Assembly (NCBI RefSeq): GCF_900113025.1
Contig: NZ_FONT01000002.1
Span: 565,878 to 629,877 of the forward strand
Length of the DNA: 64,000 nt
Source: Alteribacillus iranensis
GTDB taxonomy: Bacteria; Bacillota; Bacilli; Bacillales; Marinococcaceae
Reading direction: 5' to 3'
Positions 45,375 to 54,527 of this stretch are shown one piece after another. Both the position numbers and the translations under genes were made by a program. The notes under the pieces are model-generated. The model was not told where the DNA came from, ran no database searches, and saw only the letters and a list, made by a program, of their open reading frames with translations. The stretch's first letter is position 1; each line of letters begins with the position of its first letter.

Positions 45375-46160
45375 TTATCCCAGTCGACCTACGTCATTCA
45401 CAGCACGCTGCATATTTTGATCATAGGCTTGCATGATACGCTGATTGGACTCGAATAACCGGTACGCACTCATCAATTCGGTCATCGTACGGTTCGCATC
45501 CACATTGGAACGTTCCAGAAACCCTTGCTGCAGCTGGAAATCAGCATCAGCAGCAGGAAGCTCCCCGGCTTCAGAGCGAAGAAGACTGTTTCCTTCTTTG
45601 ACCATATCATTCGCGTTTTCCGCATAAGCAATGCCGACCTGTCCGATAACTTCCCCATTTTCGTGCATAACCGTCCCATCTTCTAAGAGACGGAAGTTTT
45701 CATTCTCAACATCGAGTGGCTCTCCGTCCGCACCAAGGACATAATAGCCTTCCCCTGTCGTTAAGAAACCAGCACCATCTACGGCCCAGTTCCCGTTCCG
45801 GGTATACCGGACCTCTCCTTCTTCATTGGTCACTGTGAAAAATAACGCCGCATTCTCAGGCAGTGCTCCTTGAAGAAGAGCGGCGTCGGTTGCATTCCCG
45901 GTCTCCATAAGGTCGCCTTGTGAAACGTTCGGTGTCCGCTCTTGCATATAAACCCCTGTGGCAAGGGACCCAATCGGTGTACTTCCCCCAAAAGACGAAC
46001 CGCCTCTCGCTTGAAGAAGCATTTCAGGAAAGGTCCGGATCGACCCATGATCTTCTTTATAGCCCGGTGTCCGTAAATTGGAGATATTATCGGTTAACAT
46101 TTCAGTACGGCGCTGCTGCGTAATCATTCCGGATGCCGCGCCATAAAAACCTCGTAACAT
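45375..46160 (-). CDS. flhO: Flagellar basal-body rod/hook protein FlhO
   Basis: 261 residues, FlgF/FlgG family: N-terminal MLRGFYGAASGMITQQRRTEMLTDNISNL, NPGYK-like TPGYKE, a TGNATDAALLQG segment, and C-terminal SNVDANRTMTELMSAYRLFESNQRIMQAYDQ. Usual partner of FlhP, located downstream of mbl as in B. subtilis. About 220 nt separate it from mbl, filled by an intergenic repeat. Confidence 0.93.
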   Translation of the reverse strand: MLRGFYGAASGMITQQRRTEMLTDNISNLRTPGYKEDHGSIRTFPEMLLQARGGSSFGGSTPIGSLATGVYMQERTPNVSQGDLMETGNATDAALLQGALPENAALFFTVTNEEGEVRYTRNGNWAVDGAGFLTTGEGYYVLGADGEPLDVENENFRLLEDGTVMHENGEVIGQVGIAYAENANDMVKEGNSLLRSEAGELPAADADFQLQQGFLERSNVDANRTMTELMSAYRLFESNQRIMQAYDQNMQRAVNDVGRLG

Positions 46161-46249
46161 ATGGTACTCTCCCCTCCCCGTCCTCCGGGGTTTTCTCGTT
46201 GTGTAGGAAATGATAAAAACGATTCGCCTATGGATAACAAAGGCGATCT

Positions 46250-46375
46250 GTCCAGCTCCAGGCGCCTTGCGCTTTCCTATCTGTCTAGCTGCAGCGCCTA
46301 CTCGCTCGAGATCACTTCAGGTCTTTACAGAAGCCGAAAAACTACTTCTGTCAAGGCGCATGTGCTTTTCTTATT
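46250..46375 (-). repeat. GGCGCC..AGCTGGACAG intergenic repeat
   Basis: On the minus strand the segment holds AAAAGCACATGCGCC, then GAAAGCGCAAGGCGCC with TGGAGCTGGACAG and an AGCTAGACAG copy. It is a longer version of the elements at 10969 and 18170, between mbl and flhO. Confidence 0.65.
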
Positions 46376-46380
46376 ACTGG

Positions 46381-47385
46381 TTACACTTTGATTTTACGAT
46401 TGGCCATTTTATCCAAGTTTTCTAACAAGATTCCTGTCCCGTTCGCCACACAATGCATCGGATCTTCGGCAATCATGACAGGAACTTTTAGTTCTTCTGC
46501 AAGAAGCTGATCCATCCCGCGAAGGAGCGCGCCTCCTCCGGTTAAAATGACACCGCGGTCGATAATGTCAGCTGACAATTCAGGTGGTGTGCGTTCGAGC
46601 ACATTTTTCGCAGCTTGGACAATGTGATTGACCGACTCGATCAAGGCATCATATATTTCCGTGGACGTAATCGTAATCGTCCGCGGTAGTCCGCTAACCA
46701 TGTCCCGTCCCCGGATCTCGAGTTCTCTTGCTTCATCGTTCGGTGCGACCGTCGCCACTTCCACTTTCACCGTTTCTGACGTCCGAACACCGACAAGAAG
46801 CTTATATTTTTTCTTGATATAATTTAAAATGTCGAGGTCAAATTGGTCACCGGCTGTCTTAATGGAGCTCGCCGTCACGATCGATCCCATCGATAACACA
46901 GCAACGTCCGTTGTTCCTCCACCAATGTCGACGACCATGTTTCCGCTAGGCTGAAAGATGTCCATGCCGGCTCCAATAGCTGCGACTTTCGGCTCTTCTT
47001 CGATGAATACATTCTTACTTCCGCTTTTCTCGGCCGCTTCAATGATTGCTTTCTGTTCTACGGAAGTAATATTCGTCGGACAGCAAATGAGGATGCGCGG
47101 CTTTGACATCATGCTCTTTGCGTTCACTTTTGCTAAAAAATGGCTAAGCATCGCTTCCGTATGGTCAAAATCAGCAATGACTCCATCTTTCATCGGGCGG
47201 ATCGCCACAATGTTTCCCGGCGTTCGTCCTACCATTTGAAATGCTTCTTCTCCTACTGCTAATACTTGTTTGCTCATTTTATCAATAGCGACGACGGAAG
47301 GTTCATCTAATACAATTCCTTGTCCCTTAATATGTATGAGCACGTTCGCTGTACCTAGATCAATGCCAATATCTCTGCCAAACAT
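46381..47385 (-). CDS. mbl: MreB-like cell-shape protein Mbl
   Basis: A predicted 334-residue actin-like ATPase. ATG (MFGRDIGIDLGTANVLIHIKG, first ATP-binding loop) was chosen for GAGGGGGAG upstream. Phosphate-2 and adenosine loops are VVDIGGGTTDVAVLS and GVILTGGGALLRGMD. MreB-type EEPKVAAIGAGMDI is present. Its position before flhO-flhP and after spoIIID is the Bacillus mbl locus. It organises elongation peptidoglycan synthesis as membrane-bound filaments. Confidence 0.96.
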   Translation of the reverse strand: MFGRDIGIDLGTANVLIHIKGQGIVLDEPSVVAIDKMSKQVLAVGEEAFQMVGRTPGNIVAIRPMKDGVIADFDHTEAMLSHFLAKVNAKSMMSKPRILICCPTNITSVEQKAIIEAAEKSGSKNVFIEEEPKVAAIGAGMDIFQPSGNMVVDIGGGTTDVAVLSMGSIVTASSIKTAGDQFDLDILNYIKKKYKLLVGVRTSETVKVEVATVAPNDEARELEIRGRDMVSGLPRTITITSTEIYDALIESVNHIVQAAKNVLERTPPELSADIIDRGVILTGGGALLRGMDQLLAEELKVPVMIAEDPMHCVANGTGILLENLDKMANRKIKV

Positions 47386-47795
47386 GCCGGCACTCCCCCT
47401 CAAAATATTCATTCCTGCTTCCGATATATGGTGAACGTGTATGTAACTTCTCTCTCATCAATTTCGGCTGCGTCATTAATAACTTTTATACTATTTCCTA
47501 AGAAAATCGCTCTATACAGAAATTTCCGCTATTCTCCTAATTAGTCATTTTATCATATTTCAAGAAAAAGCGGAATCACTCTTAGGCGTATTTTGGCGAA
47601 ACTTGCACGACTTTCTTATCTTGTCACGAAATAGCAAATGTTATGAACGGCAGGAATAAATGACAAGGCTTTTACACAGGAACGCGGCTTTCTCCCCACA
47701 GAAGGCTGTCTCAAAAGAACCTCTTCTGCTCTTCTGAAACAGCCTTCTGTGTATGTGATCTTGTTTTCCTAATTCGAATATTCGAAATATATTTC
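47386..47795. other. Intergenic region between spoIIID and mbl
   Basis: Contains an AT-rich promoter-like region for mbl (TATGATAAAAT near 47545-47556 on the minus strand) and the long inverted repeat at 47698-47752. No ORF. Confidence 0.4.
47698..47752. repeat. Long inverted repeat without U tract
   Basis: CAGAAGGCTGTCTCA and TGAAACAGCCTTCTG pair over about 14-15 bp around a 25-nt centre. It lies 44 nt after spoIIID. The GGCTGTCTCAAAAG end resembles transposon or MITE termini (and the GGCTGTCCC end at 63321). It could also be a weak terminator. Confidence 0.55.
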
Positions 47796-48074
47796 TTACA
47801 TCGTTGGTTCGGTTTCCACACTTGGTTTCTCACGCTGATACTTTGTCTTCGTCGCTTCTCCCCCTCGAAGGTGGCGAATTGATTTATGGTACTCTAAAAT
47901 TTCTTTTACTTCACGAGCCAGCTTCGGATTAATATCCGGCAGCCGCTCGGTGAGGTCTTTATGAACGGTGCTTTTTGAAACACCGAATTCCCTGGCAATC
48001 GTTCGGACGGTTTTGCGAGTTTCCACTATATACCTCCCCATCTTGATGGTTCGTTCTTTGATGTAGTCGTGCAC
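47796..48074 (-). CDS. spoIIID: Sporulation transcription regulator SpoIIID
   Basis: 92 residues; GTG start after GGGGG. Helix-turn-helix TIAREFGVSKSTVHKDL, then LPDINPKLAREVKEILEYHKSIRHLRGGEATKTKY, the near-invariant SpoIIID sequence. It is the mother-cell DNA-binding regulator that acts with sigma-E and then sigma-K. Located before mbl as in B. subtilis. Confidence 0.97.
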   Translation of the reverse strand: MHDYIKERTIKMGRYIVETRKTVRTIAREFGVSKSTVHKDLTERLPDINPKLAREVKEILEYHKSIRHLRGGEATKTKYQREKPSVETEPTM

Positions 48075-48265
48075 ACCACTCGCCCCCTACTCTATTCTAG
48101 GTGATTGGTACAGTTTATTAAGAGGGAGCGGAATATATACCAAAAAGTCAAGTAGGACAAGGGATGAGCTTGTATTCTGTATCACGAAACGTGACAAGTA
48201 GCTTTTCTACAGAACAGAGAAAACCCGCTGGTAGAGCAAATGGAATAACCTTCTCGAAAAGAAGG

Positions 48266-48931
48266 CTACATCATCGTTTTCATTCCATTTTCTTTTCGAA
48301 GAATATCGAGAAGGTCGCCGAGGGTGCGTTTCCCACGGTGCTCTAGAATGTGAATCAGTTCGATGAGAAGAGAAGCTGTCGTGCGAGCATCCCCTAAAGC
48401 ACTGTGGCGTTCGAACATATTTGCTCCAAATTCACGCGCATAATAACTCAAATCCTTCATATCCCACGTAGGGTTCAAATAACCAATCATATCTAACGTA
48501 TCGATTTGGCTTGGGACATCGAATGCATACTTGTACCGCTGGAGCTCTTTTTTCAACACGAGCAAATCAAATGCGACATAATGCCCGGCCCACACTGTAC
48601 TCTTTTGCTTTTCGACAAATCGAAAGAAATCTTTAATCGCTTCGAGGGCAGTCGGAGCGCGTTCGACATCTTCCGCATGAATTCCCGTAAGCTCTGTTAT
48701 TTCCCGGGGAATATTTCTCTCCGGATTCACGTATGTTCGAAATGTTTTATCCGTCAATGTTAACTCTTCTACCTGTACGGCGCCAATTTCGATTAACCGA
48801 TCCTTTCGACCAACTGCAAATCCCGTCGTTTCTGTGTCAAACACCGTGAAACTTATTTCCCGTAAAGGGGTGTTCAGTGGTGGATGAATATTCAACTGGT
48901 ATGGGAGTACTCTTTTTTTCCAAAACATCAT
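48266..48931 (-). CDS. DnaQ-like 3'-5' exonuclease
   Basis: 221 residues, DEDDh exonuclease family. ExoI: TVFDTETTGFAV (Asp, Glu). ExoII: WAGHYVAFDLLVLKKEL. ExoIII: RHSALGDARTTASLL (His, Asp). All catalytic residues are present. AAAGGAG precedes the ATG pair. A stand-alone epsilon-like protein, not fused to PolC. In other Bacillaceae it often sits with the CBS/DUF294-symporter module, as here, where only repeat array 2 separates them. May act in DNA repair or RNA processing. Confidence 0.9.
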   Translation of the reverse strand: MMFWKKRVLPYQLNIHPPLNTPLREISFTVFDTETTGFAVGRKDRLIEIGAVQVEELTLTDKTFRTYVNPERNIPREITELTGIHAEDVERAPTALEAIKDFFRFVEKQKSTVWAGHYVAFDLLVLKKELQRYKYAFDVPSQIDTLDMIGYLNPTWDMKDLSYYAREFGANMFERHSALGDARTTASLLIELIHILEHRGKRTLGDLLDILRKENGMKTMM

Positions 48932-49058
48932 GGATTGTTAACTCCTTTTCTTGAGAAAAGCGAATACATCCCCGTCACCTGATGCACTCCCTTTTCATCA
49001 GATTCACAATAAAAGTAATGGCGGTTCTCTCAGTTTGGAAGCATTGTCGCTTTAGGTG

Positions 49059-49830
49059 GGGTGCCCTCCCTTTTTGCTTGCGTGACTTTACTGGCGATCC
49101 AGTCTCATTATGGGAAGGTTTTGGATGGCTGCGTTACCTCCTACGATTCCTCGGATCCTGTTTGGGAACCTTCTCTCTCGTTCCGTGTCCTCCTGAGCGA
49201 TACATTCCTCTCTTTCGTCACCTTTCACGCGGCTGCATTACCTACTGATCCATTTCTTCTATCTGAGGGCAAGCTACACTCCGTTGCCTTACCATTTTTC
49301 TCTCTCTTTCAGACTCAGGGTTACTTCCCGACTCTTGCGTTACCTCCTATGATTCCTCGCATCCTCTTTGGTCAACTTCTCAACCGGTCCGTGACCTCCT
49401 GAGCGATACGTTCCTCTTCTTCGGCATCTTTCACGCGCCTGGTTACCTCCTGTGGCTGCTTCTTCTCTCTAAGGGCAGGTTACAATCCGTTGCCTTACCA
49501 TACCTCTCGCTCTTCCGGACTCAGGGCACCTTCCCGACGTTTGCGTGACTTCCTACGATTCTTCGCAGCCTCTTTGGTCAACTTCTCACCTGGTCCGTGA
49601 CCTCCTGAGCGATACGTTCCTCTTCTTCGGCATCTTTCACGCGCCTGCGTTACCTCCTGTGGCTGCTTCTTCTCTCTAAGGGCTGGTTACAATCCGTTGC
49701 CTTACCATACCTCTCGCTCTTCCGGACTCAGGGCACCTTCCCGACGTTTGCGTGACTTCATCCGAGTCTCCTTTCCTTTCCGGGCATCTTTTCCATCGCT
49801 CCCTGACCGCGTCTCCAGACAAAAAACATC
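49059..49830 (+). repeat. Family I 52-bp repeat array 2 (tetramer of about 206 bp)
   Basis: Fifteen monomers start at 49059, 49112, 49164, 49216, 49267, 49318, 49370, 49422, 49473, 49524, 49576, 49628, 49680, 49731 and 49782 (spacing 51-53). Four monomer types repeat in order: GGGCACCTTCCCGACGTTTG; GGTCAACTTCTCACCTGGTC; CGGCATCTTTCACGCGCCTG; GGGCTGGTTACAATCCGTTG. Each continues with CGT(G/T)ACCTCC or CCTTACCAT. The tetramers at 49318-49523 and 49524-49730 are nearly identical. Monomers are on the plus strand although both flanking genes are on the minus strand. Confidence 0.92.
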
Positions 49831-51769
49831 ACGTTCGAAGTCCAAAGGCACTGACTGCTTGCGATTGCAAAGTACGAAAGATTTTCATCGCTTGCATGAG
49901 TTCTTCTTTATCGCGGGACTTGATTTGAGAGAATTTGATTTCACTGGTGCTCCCTTCTCCTCTTTCGTACCGGCTCCAAGACTGTTCGACCCGAATTTTC
50001 AAGGCCACTTCATAGGCGAACCGTAAGTCATCGGCAAATGCTTCGTCGATAACGGATATCTCTTGCAAAGAATCAATTTTTTCTAACGGAGTTCCTCCAA
50101 AGATTCCGTGCTTTGCCGCTAAGATTTGAAGCGAGTGATGGAACGGAAACAAGGCGTGTTTTTTTATATCGATGCCTTCTTTTTTTAACCGAAAAATCGC
50201 CCGTACGGGGTGATCTAACATAGGAATGGGTGCGTTTTTTTCTTGCTCTGCCGCTCGGTACAAGAAAATGGTGGAGCTCTCCAATTGGGTATGCACCGTT
50301 TCTACGAAAGTGTCTCGTACCGACTGATCGCCATAGAGAAAACGGAATGCGAGAAAATTGTGGCCGAGTAAAATGTTTTGATTGGTGGCTCTTAGTCCCC
50401 ACGTCCGCAGGCGATCTCCCCATTGACTCGTCGATCCGCGCCATGCGCCTTCGCTCGCCATCATATTGCCATCGCATCGTTTATAACCGGCGCGTTCGAG
50501 CCAATACACAATTTCATGACCGAGTGCCCGGAAGTACGACTCTGCTTTCTCTCTATCTTCGTCGCTTTCTGGATCTTCAAACACGAGAAAATGGTCTTGA
50601 TCTGTGAGCATGAATTGTTCGGCGCGTCCTCCGCTTCCCATTAAGAAGAAAGCGTAGCGTACGGGCGGAGGTCCATGTTTTGTTACGACTTCTGTTTCTG
50701 CCATTTCCACACAGCGACGAACGAGACGATCATAGAGCTTCGTTATAATTTCCAGTAAATGGAGAGTTGGGATGCGGTCTGAAATCAAGTGGGCTAATAC
50801 GTCATAAATGGCATGTTTCATTTCTGGAAGTGTGTCGCCGGTGGTTGTTTCTATCTGTTGGAGAATTTCAAAGCGGCCACGGTTCCTTTTTCGAAGCAAA
50901 TCAGATAACGTCACCATCCCGACAACGCGGTTTTCATTTTCCGGTGTGACGACGGGGAGGTGTTTCACTCCGTTTAATAAGAATCGAGACATCGCTTCGT
51001 AATAATAGCTTTGCGTCTGAATGAGATAAGGATGGGACGTCATCACTGCCGAAGCAGTAACATCGCTTCCCGTTCCTGATGACAAGACGCGCTGAACGAG
51101 ATCTTTTTCGGTTATGATACCCACGATGTTTTGGTCCGTATCTTCTACGACGACCGAGCTGGCATGATGGTCGACCATTTTCGCCGCGACTTCACGAACC
51201 GGCGTATTTTCGGATACCGTGACAACAGGAGTATTCATCACATCCTGCACCCGTTGAATAAATGGATCACTTTCTCCCCATTGGTGGGCGAGATGAACTT
51301 GTTCAGCGAGAGAAGCATAGATGTCACGAAGCCGCACAGACACTTGGCGAAGCATGTAATCTCTCACTTCTTCTTGATGCCAGCGCGCTTCCATGACGGA
51401 GTAAGGAATATGCAGACACACCGATTCTTCCACAGCTTGGACTTCCACGGTGTAAGGATGGTCAAAAGGTGCCGGCTCTCCGAGAAAATCGGCTAAGCTC
51501 GAAAAGCCAACAACATCCCCCGCCTCGAGAACTTCTAATACTTCGTGGCTGCTAGATTGGCCATTAATTGCGACATATACTTCGGTCACTCCTTCTAACA
51601 TTAAAAGCAATCCATTTCGCGGACTGCCTGCATACCATACGTTCTGTGATTGTTTGTAATTCTTTAAGCGGCATTGTTCCATTAAAGCACCAAATTCAGC
51701 GGCTGAGACGCCGCTGAAAATGGGATGATTTTGAATCGCCTGTTCATATTTTTTAATTTCCGCTTCCAT
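49829..51769 (-). CDS. cNMP-binding / CBS / DUF294 nucleotidyltransferase-like regulator
   Basis: A predicted 646-residue cytosolic protein. ATG (MEAEIKKYE) was chosen with GGAGAGG upstream; an ATG 7 codons earlier lies on that site. Order: cyclic-nucleotide-binding-like beta barrel (about 15-140), two CBS motifs (about 180-300: VMNTPVVTVSENTPV, VMTSHPYLIQTQ), a DUF294 nucleotidyltransferase domain (FFLMGSGGRAEQFMLTDQDH with GS..R and D.D) and a DUF294 C-terminal helical domain. Such proteins regulate the adjacent symporter pair in many bacteria. It overlaps the symporter stop by 17 nt, so the genes are translationally coupled. Confidence 0.9.
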   Translation of the reverse strand: MEAEIKKYEQAIQNHPIFSGVSAAEFGALMEQCRLKNYKQSQNVWYAGSPRNGLLLMLEGVTEVYVAINGQSSSHEVLEVLEAGDVVGFSSLADFLGEPAPFDHPYTVEVQAVEESVCLHIPYSVMEARWHQEEVRDYMLRQVSVRLRDIYASLAEQVHLAHQWGESDPFIQRVQDVMNTPVVTVSENTPVREVAAKMVDHHASSVVVEDTDQNIVGIITEKDLVQRVLSSGTGSDVTASAVMTSHPYLIQTQSYYYEAMSRFLLNGVKHLPVVTPENENRVVGMVTLSDLLRKRNRGRFEILQQIETTTGDTLPEMKHAIYDVLAHLISDRIPTLHLLEIITKLYDRLVRRCVEMAETEVVTKHGPPPVRYAFFLMGSGGRAEQFMLTDQDHFLVFEDPESDEDREKAESYFRALGHEIVYWLERAGYKRCDGNMMASEGAWRGSTSQWGDRLRTWGLRATNQNILLGHNFLAFRFLYGDQSVRDTFVETVHTQLESSTIFLYRAAEQEKNAPIPMLDHPVRAIFRLKKEGIDIKKHALFPFHHSLQILAAKHGIFGGTPLEKIDSLQEISVIDEAFADDLRFAYEVALKIRVEQSWSRYERGEGSTSEIKFSQIKSRDKEELMQAMKIFRTLQSQAVSAFGLRT

Positions 51770-53414
51770 CGTTGATCCATACCTCTCCATCTTTGTAAGT
51801 CATCTGCTCCGGATAGCGTAAATCTGTTACTTCGTCTTGAATATGCTGTGCAGGTGGTGCTGTCATAAGAGAGACGACAATACATGCGAGAAAGTTAAGT
51901 GGCACACCGAATAAACCAGCTCCGGTATCGACTATGCCAAATACGGTCACTCCGCTTAATGAGAGGAAAATATAGCCGAGTGTACTGCCGAGTCCGACCA
52001 GCATACCAGCAATGGCACCGGCTGAGTTCATCCGTCTCCACCATACTCCCAATACGAGGACCGGGAAGAATGTTCCTCCGGCTAATGCAAACGCCCAAGC
52101 TACAATTTGAGTAATGACTCCCGGTGGATCCAATGCCACGACACCAGCAACGATTGTCGCTAAAATCATGACGATTCGTCCGGCTTTCAGGCGTTTCTGG
52201 TCAGAAGCTTCCGGGTTAATTAAACGGTAGTAAATGTCGTGTGCGAATGAGGACGAAATCGTTACGAGAAGTCCCCCGGCTGTAGAAAGAGCAGCAGCCA
52301 TTGCTCCGGCAGCCATTAAGCCGATAACAAAAATACCTAAGTCTGCAATTTCTGGTGTTGCCATTACCACCATATCGGGATTCGCATTAATTTCTGTCCA
52401 GTCTAACACGCCATCGCCATCTTGATCGGCGATTTCCAGTAAACCAATATTAAGCCAGTTTTCTGTCCAAGCCGGTAATTGATCAATCGGCTGCCCTGCT
52501 ACTCTTGTCATGAGAATAAAGCGAGAAAAAGCAGCATAAGCAGGAGCGGAGAAATAAAGGAGACCAATAAACAACAAAGCCCAGGCCCCGCTCCAGCGCG
52601 CAGCTTTCATCGTAGACACCGTGAAAAAGCGTACGATAACGTGAGGCAAGGACGCCGCTCCTACCATTAATGTAAACATAAGTGCAATAAACTGACTTTT
52701 ATCACTTTCTTGAAATGGGGCAAAATATTCTGTCAATCCAAGTTCGCGGTCAATGGCTCCAATTTCATCTACTACAGATCCATACGTGACCCACGGAATC
52801 GGGTTTCCGGTCACTTGCAAAGACATAAAGACGATCGGGATAATATAAGCGATAATTAAAATAATATACTGAGCGACCTGGGTCCACGTTACACTTTTCA
52901 TGCCACCAAGTGTCGCATAAATAGCAATAACAACGACCCCTATCATCGTGCCATACATGGCAGGTATGTTTAAAATTCTTCCAATAACAACTCCCGAACC
53001 AGACAATTGTCCGATAATATAAGTAAAACTGATGATAAGAGTCGCTATTGCTGCGATCAGACGAGCTGTGTTATTCACATAACGGTCCCCGATAAATTCT
53101 GGTACCGTATAACGGCCGTATTTCCGAAGCTGAGGTGCCAGCAAGAAGGTGAGTAACAAATAACCCCCTGTCCAGCCCATAATGTAAGCAAGCCCGTCGT
53201 AACCCATGACCATAACGGTCCCCGCCATTCCGATATAAGAAGCGGCACTCATCCAGTCCCCGCCGATGGCCATTCCGTTCCAAAACGGCGGGACACCGCG
53301 GGCAGCAACGTAAAAATCTGAGGTAGCTTTTGCACGGTTGAATATAGAAATACCAATATACAAAGCGAATGTTGCGACAATGAGACCGAGTGACATAAAC
53401 ATTTGTGCATCCAT
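51753..53414 (-). CDS. Sodium:solute symporter (acetate permease-like, VC_2705 subfamily)
   Basis: 553 residues, about 13 membrane helices, SSS family. Motifs: SDFYVAARGVPPFWNGMAIGGDWMSAASYIG, YTVPEFIGDRY, GGMKSVTWTQVAQY and AALSTAGGLLVTISSS. An extracytoplasmic insert near residue 325 reads DQDGDGVLDWTE, an EF-hand-like Ca2+ loop seen also in other members as far as I recall. With the small DUF4212 subunit upstream and the CBS protein downstream it forms the three-gene module associated with acetate or other carboxylate uptake. AGGAGGAG precedes the ATG. Confidence 0.92.
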   Translation of the reverse strand: MDAQMFMSLGLIVATFALYIGISIFNRAKATSDFYVAARGVPPFWNGMAIGGDWMSAASYIGMAGTVMVMGYDGLAYIMGWTGGYLLLTFLLAPQLRKYGRYTVPEFIGDRYVNNTARLIAAIATLIISFTYIIGQLSGSGVVIGRILNIPAMYGTMIGVVVIAIYATLGGMKSVTWTQVAQYIILIIAYIIPIVFMSLQVTGNPIPWVTYGSVVDEIGAIDRELGLTEYFAPFQESDKSQFIALMFTLMVGAASLPHVIVRFFTVSTMKAARWSGAWALLFIGLLYFSAPAYAAFSRFILMTRVAGQPIDQLPAWTENWLNIGLLEIADQDGDGVLDWTEINANPDMVVMATPEIADLGIFVIGLMAAGAMAAALSTAGGLLVTISSSFAHDIYYRLINPEASDQKRLKAGRIVMILATIVAGVVALDPPGVITQIVAWAFALAGGTFFPVLVLGVWWRRMNSAGAIAGMLVGLGSTLGYIFLSLSGVTVFGIVDTGAGLFGVPLNFLACIVVSLMTAPPAQHIQDEVTDLRYPEQMTYKDGEVWINDGSGN

Positions 53415-53449
53415 GATTCGTACTCCTCCTATCTACCGCTGTGCGATCG

Positions 53450-53752
53450 TTACTGCTCGATATTTTTACTGTTACTAATGTTCACACTAATTTTGTCATC
53501 AATTCCAAATTTACGATCAATTCGGTCACTGAGAACGGCATTGAGAATTAAACATAAAATAAATATGAGAACAGCCCCTTGGGATCCCATATAATAATGA
53601 AGCTCCACGCCGAGAAACTTAAATTGCGAGAAAAACTCTGCGAATGCAACGACTCCGAACGACACGAGAAAGCCTATGATTAAAAAGATAACAATCATTC
53701 GTGTTCTGGCACGAAAATAAGCATCTGCTTTTGCCTTTTCTACTTTTTTCAT
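53450..53752 (-). CDS. DUF4212 small subunit of the symporter
   Basis: A predicted 100-residue protein. ATG (MKKVEKAKADAYF) was chosen for GGGAGGTGA upstream; the longer frame starts inside the regulatory region. Two membrane helices with the DUF4212 pattern: AYFRARTRMIVIFLIIGFLVSFG, then LGVELHYYMGSQGAVLIFI and LNAVLSDRIDRKFGID. Found paired with VC_2705-type symporters. It lies 35 nt upstream of the symporter and about 85 nt after a consensus cre site. Confidence 0.9.
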   Translation of the reverse strand: MKKVEKAKADAYFRARTRMIVIFLIIGFLVSFGVVAFAEFFSQFKFLGVELHYYMGSQGAVLIFILCLILNAVLSDRIDRKFGIDDKISVNISNSKNIEQ

Positions 53753-53837
53753 GACATTCACCTCCCGAGGTATTTCAGAACAAGACAAGACGGACGCGAC
53801 CTTTCCTCTTTCTGTCTTATCACCCCCTTTCAAGAAT

Positions 53838-53851
53838 TGAAATCGCTTTCA
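53838..53851. promoter_or_regulatory. Consensus catabolite-responsive element (cre)
   Basis: TGAAATCGCTTTCA matches the CcpA consensus TGWAANCGNTNWCA at every position. The palindrome extends outward (GAAT on the left, ATTC on the right). About 85-100 nt upstream of the DUF4212 start. CcpA repression of a carboxylate symporter during growth on sugar is the straightforward reading. Confidence 0.75.
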
Positions 53852-53858
53852 ATTCTCG

Positions 53859-54116
53859 TTAAACGGTTTCTTTTGCTGGCCTCGTTTGTGGTGTTTCCAC
53901 ATGGCGACAATCTTTACATAGAATGATCGGCGCTTTTTTCTTCGCAAGAACTATATTTGTCAGTATAATGGCAGGGATAAAGAGAAAAAATATCTTTTCC
54001 GCTAACAATCCGATGGCCATCGCTATCACGACAGGAAAAACAGACATAAAAAAAACATAGCGAAGAGAAGACACCATGAGAAGGTTCGTATGATGACATT
54101 GTTTGCAACGGTTCAC
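53859..54116 (-). CDS. Small membrane protein with paired CxxC motifs
   Basis: 85 residues; GTG start after AAAGGAGGG. CKQC near the N-terminus and CKDC near residue 67 could form one zinc-ribbon-like site, with two hydrophobic helices between. Family not recognised. It follows a 60-codon membrane protein gene by 28 nt and probably forms a two-gene unit upstream of the symporter module. Confidence 0.65.
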   Translation of the reverse strand: MNRCKQCHHTNLLMVSSLRYVFFMSVFPVVIAMAIGLLAEKIFFLFIPAIILTNIVLAKKKAPIILCKDCRHVETPQTRPAKETV

Positions 54117-54144
54117 GTGGTTCCCTCCTTTCCTTTTAAGCGGA

Positions 54145-54327
54145 CTATCTCAAATTCAAAATGAGCTGTATTGCGTCCCAAATCGGCATCGGTAGCCTTG
54201 CAATTTCGACAAATACATAGACGCCCATGAGAGCGATTGGAAGAGTCAGGAATAACGCCCTTTTCTTTTTCACAGCAGCTACGATACACGCTAACACAAC
54301 CACCCAAAAGATGATTAACAGTACCAT
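54145..54327 (-). CDS. Small two-helix membrane protein
   Basis: A predicted 60-residue protein. ATG (MVLLIIFWVVVLACIVAAVK) was chosen for GAGGAGGAT directly upstream. Two hydrophobic helices separated by KKKR. Not recognised. First gene of the pair with the CxxC membrane protein. Confidence 0.65.
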   Translation of the reverse strand: MVLLIIFWVVVLACIVAAVKKKRALFLTLPIALMGVYVFVEIARLPMPIWDAIQLILNLR

Positions 54328-54527
54328 TTTTTTATCCTCCTCGTATGTATAACAGCCACTCTTGTGTGCCATTCTGTTATTCAATTGTTACAATATTTCA
54401 ATATTTGTTATATCACACATTATTTCAAATATTTAACTGGAGGTCAATAGATACGCATTCTGAAAATCATATACAAATACAACGATCTTGGAGTGGTGGA
54501 AGAACTCTTCTCATTCGAGGACCTTTC

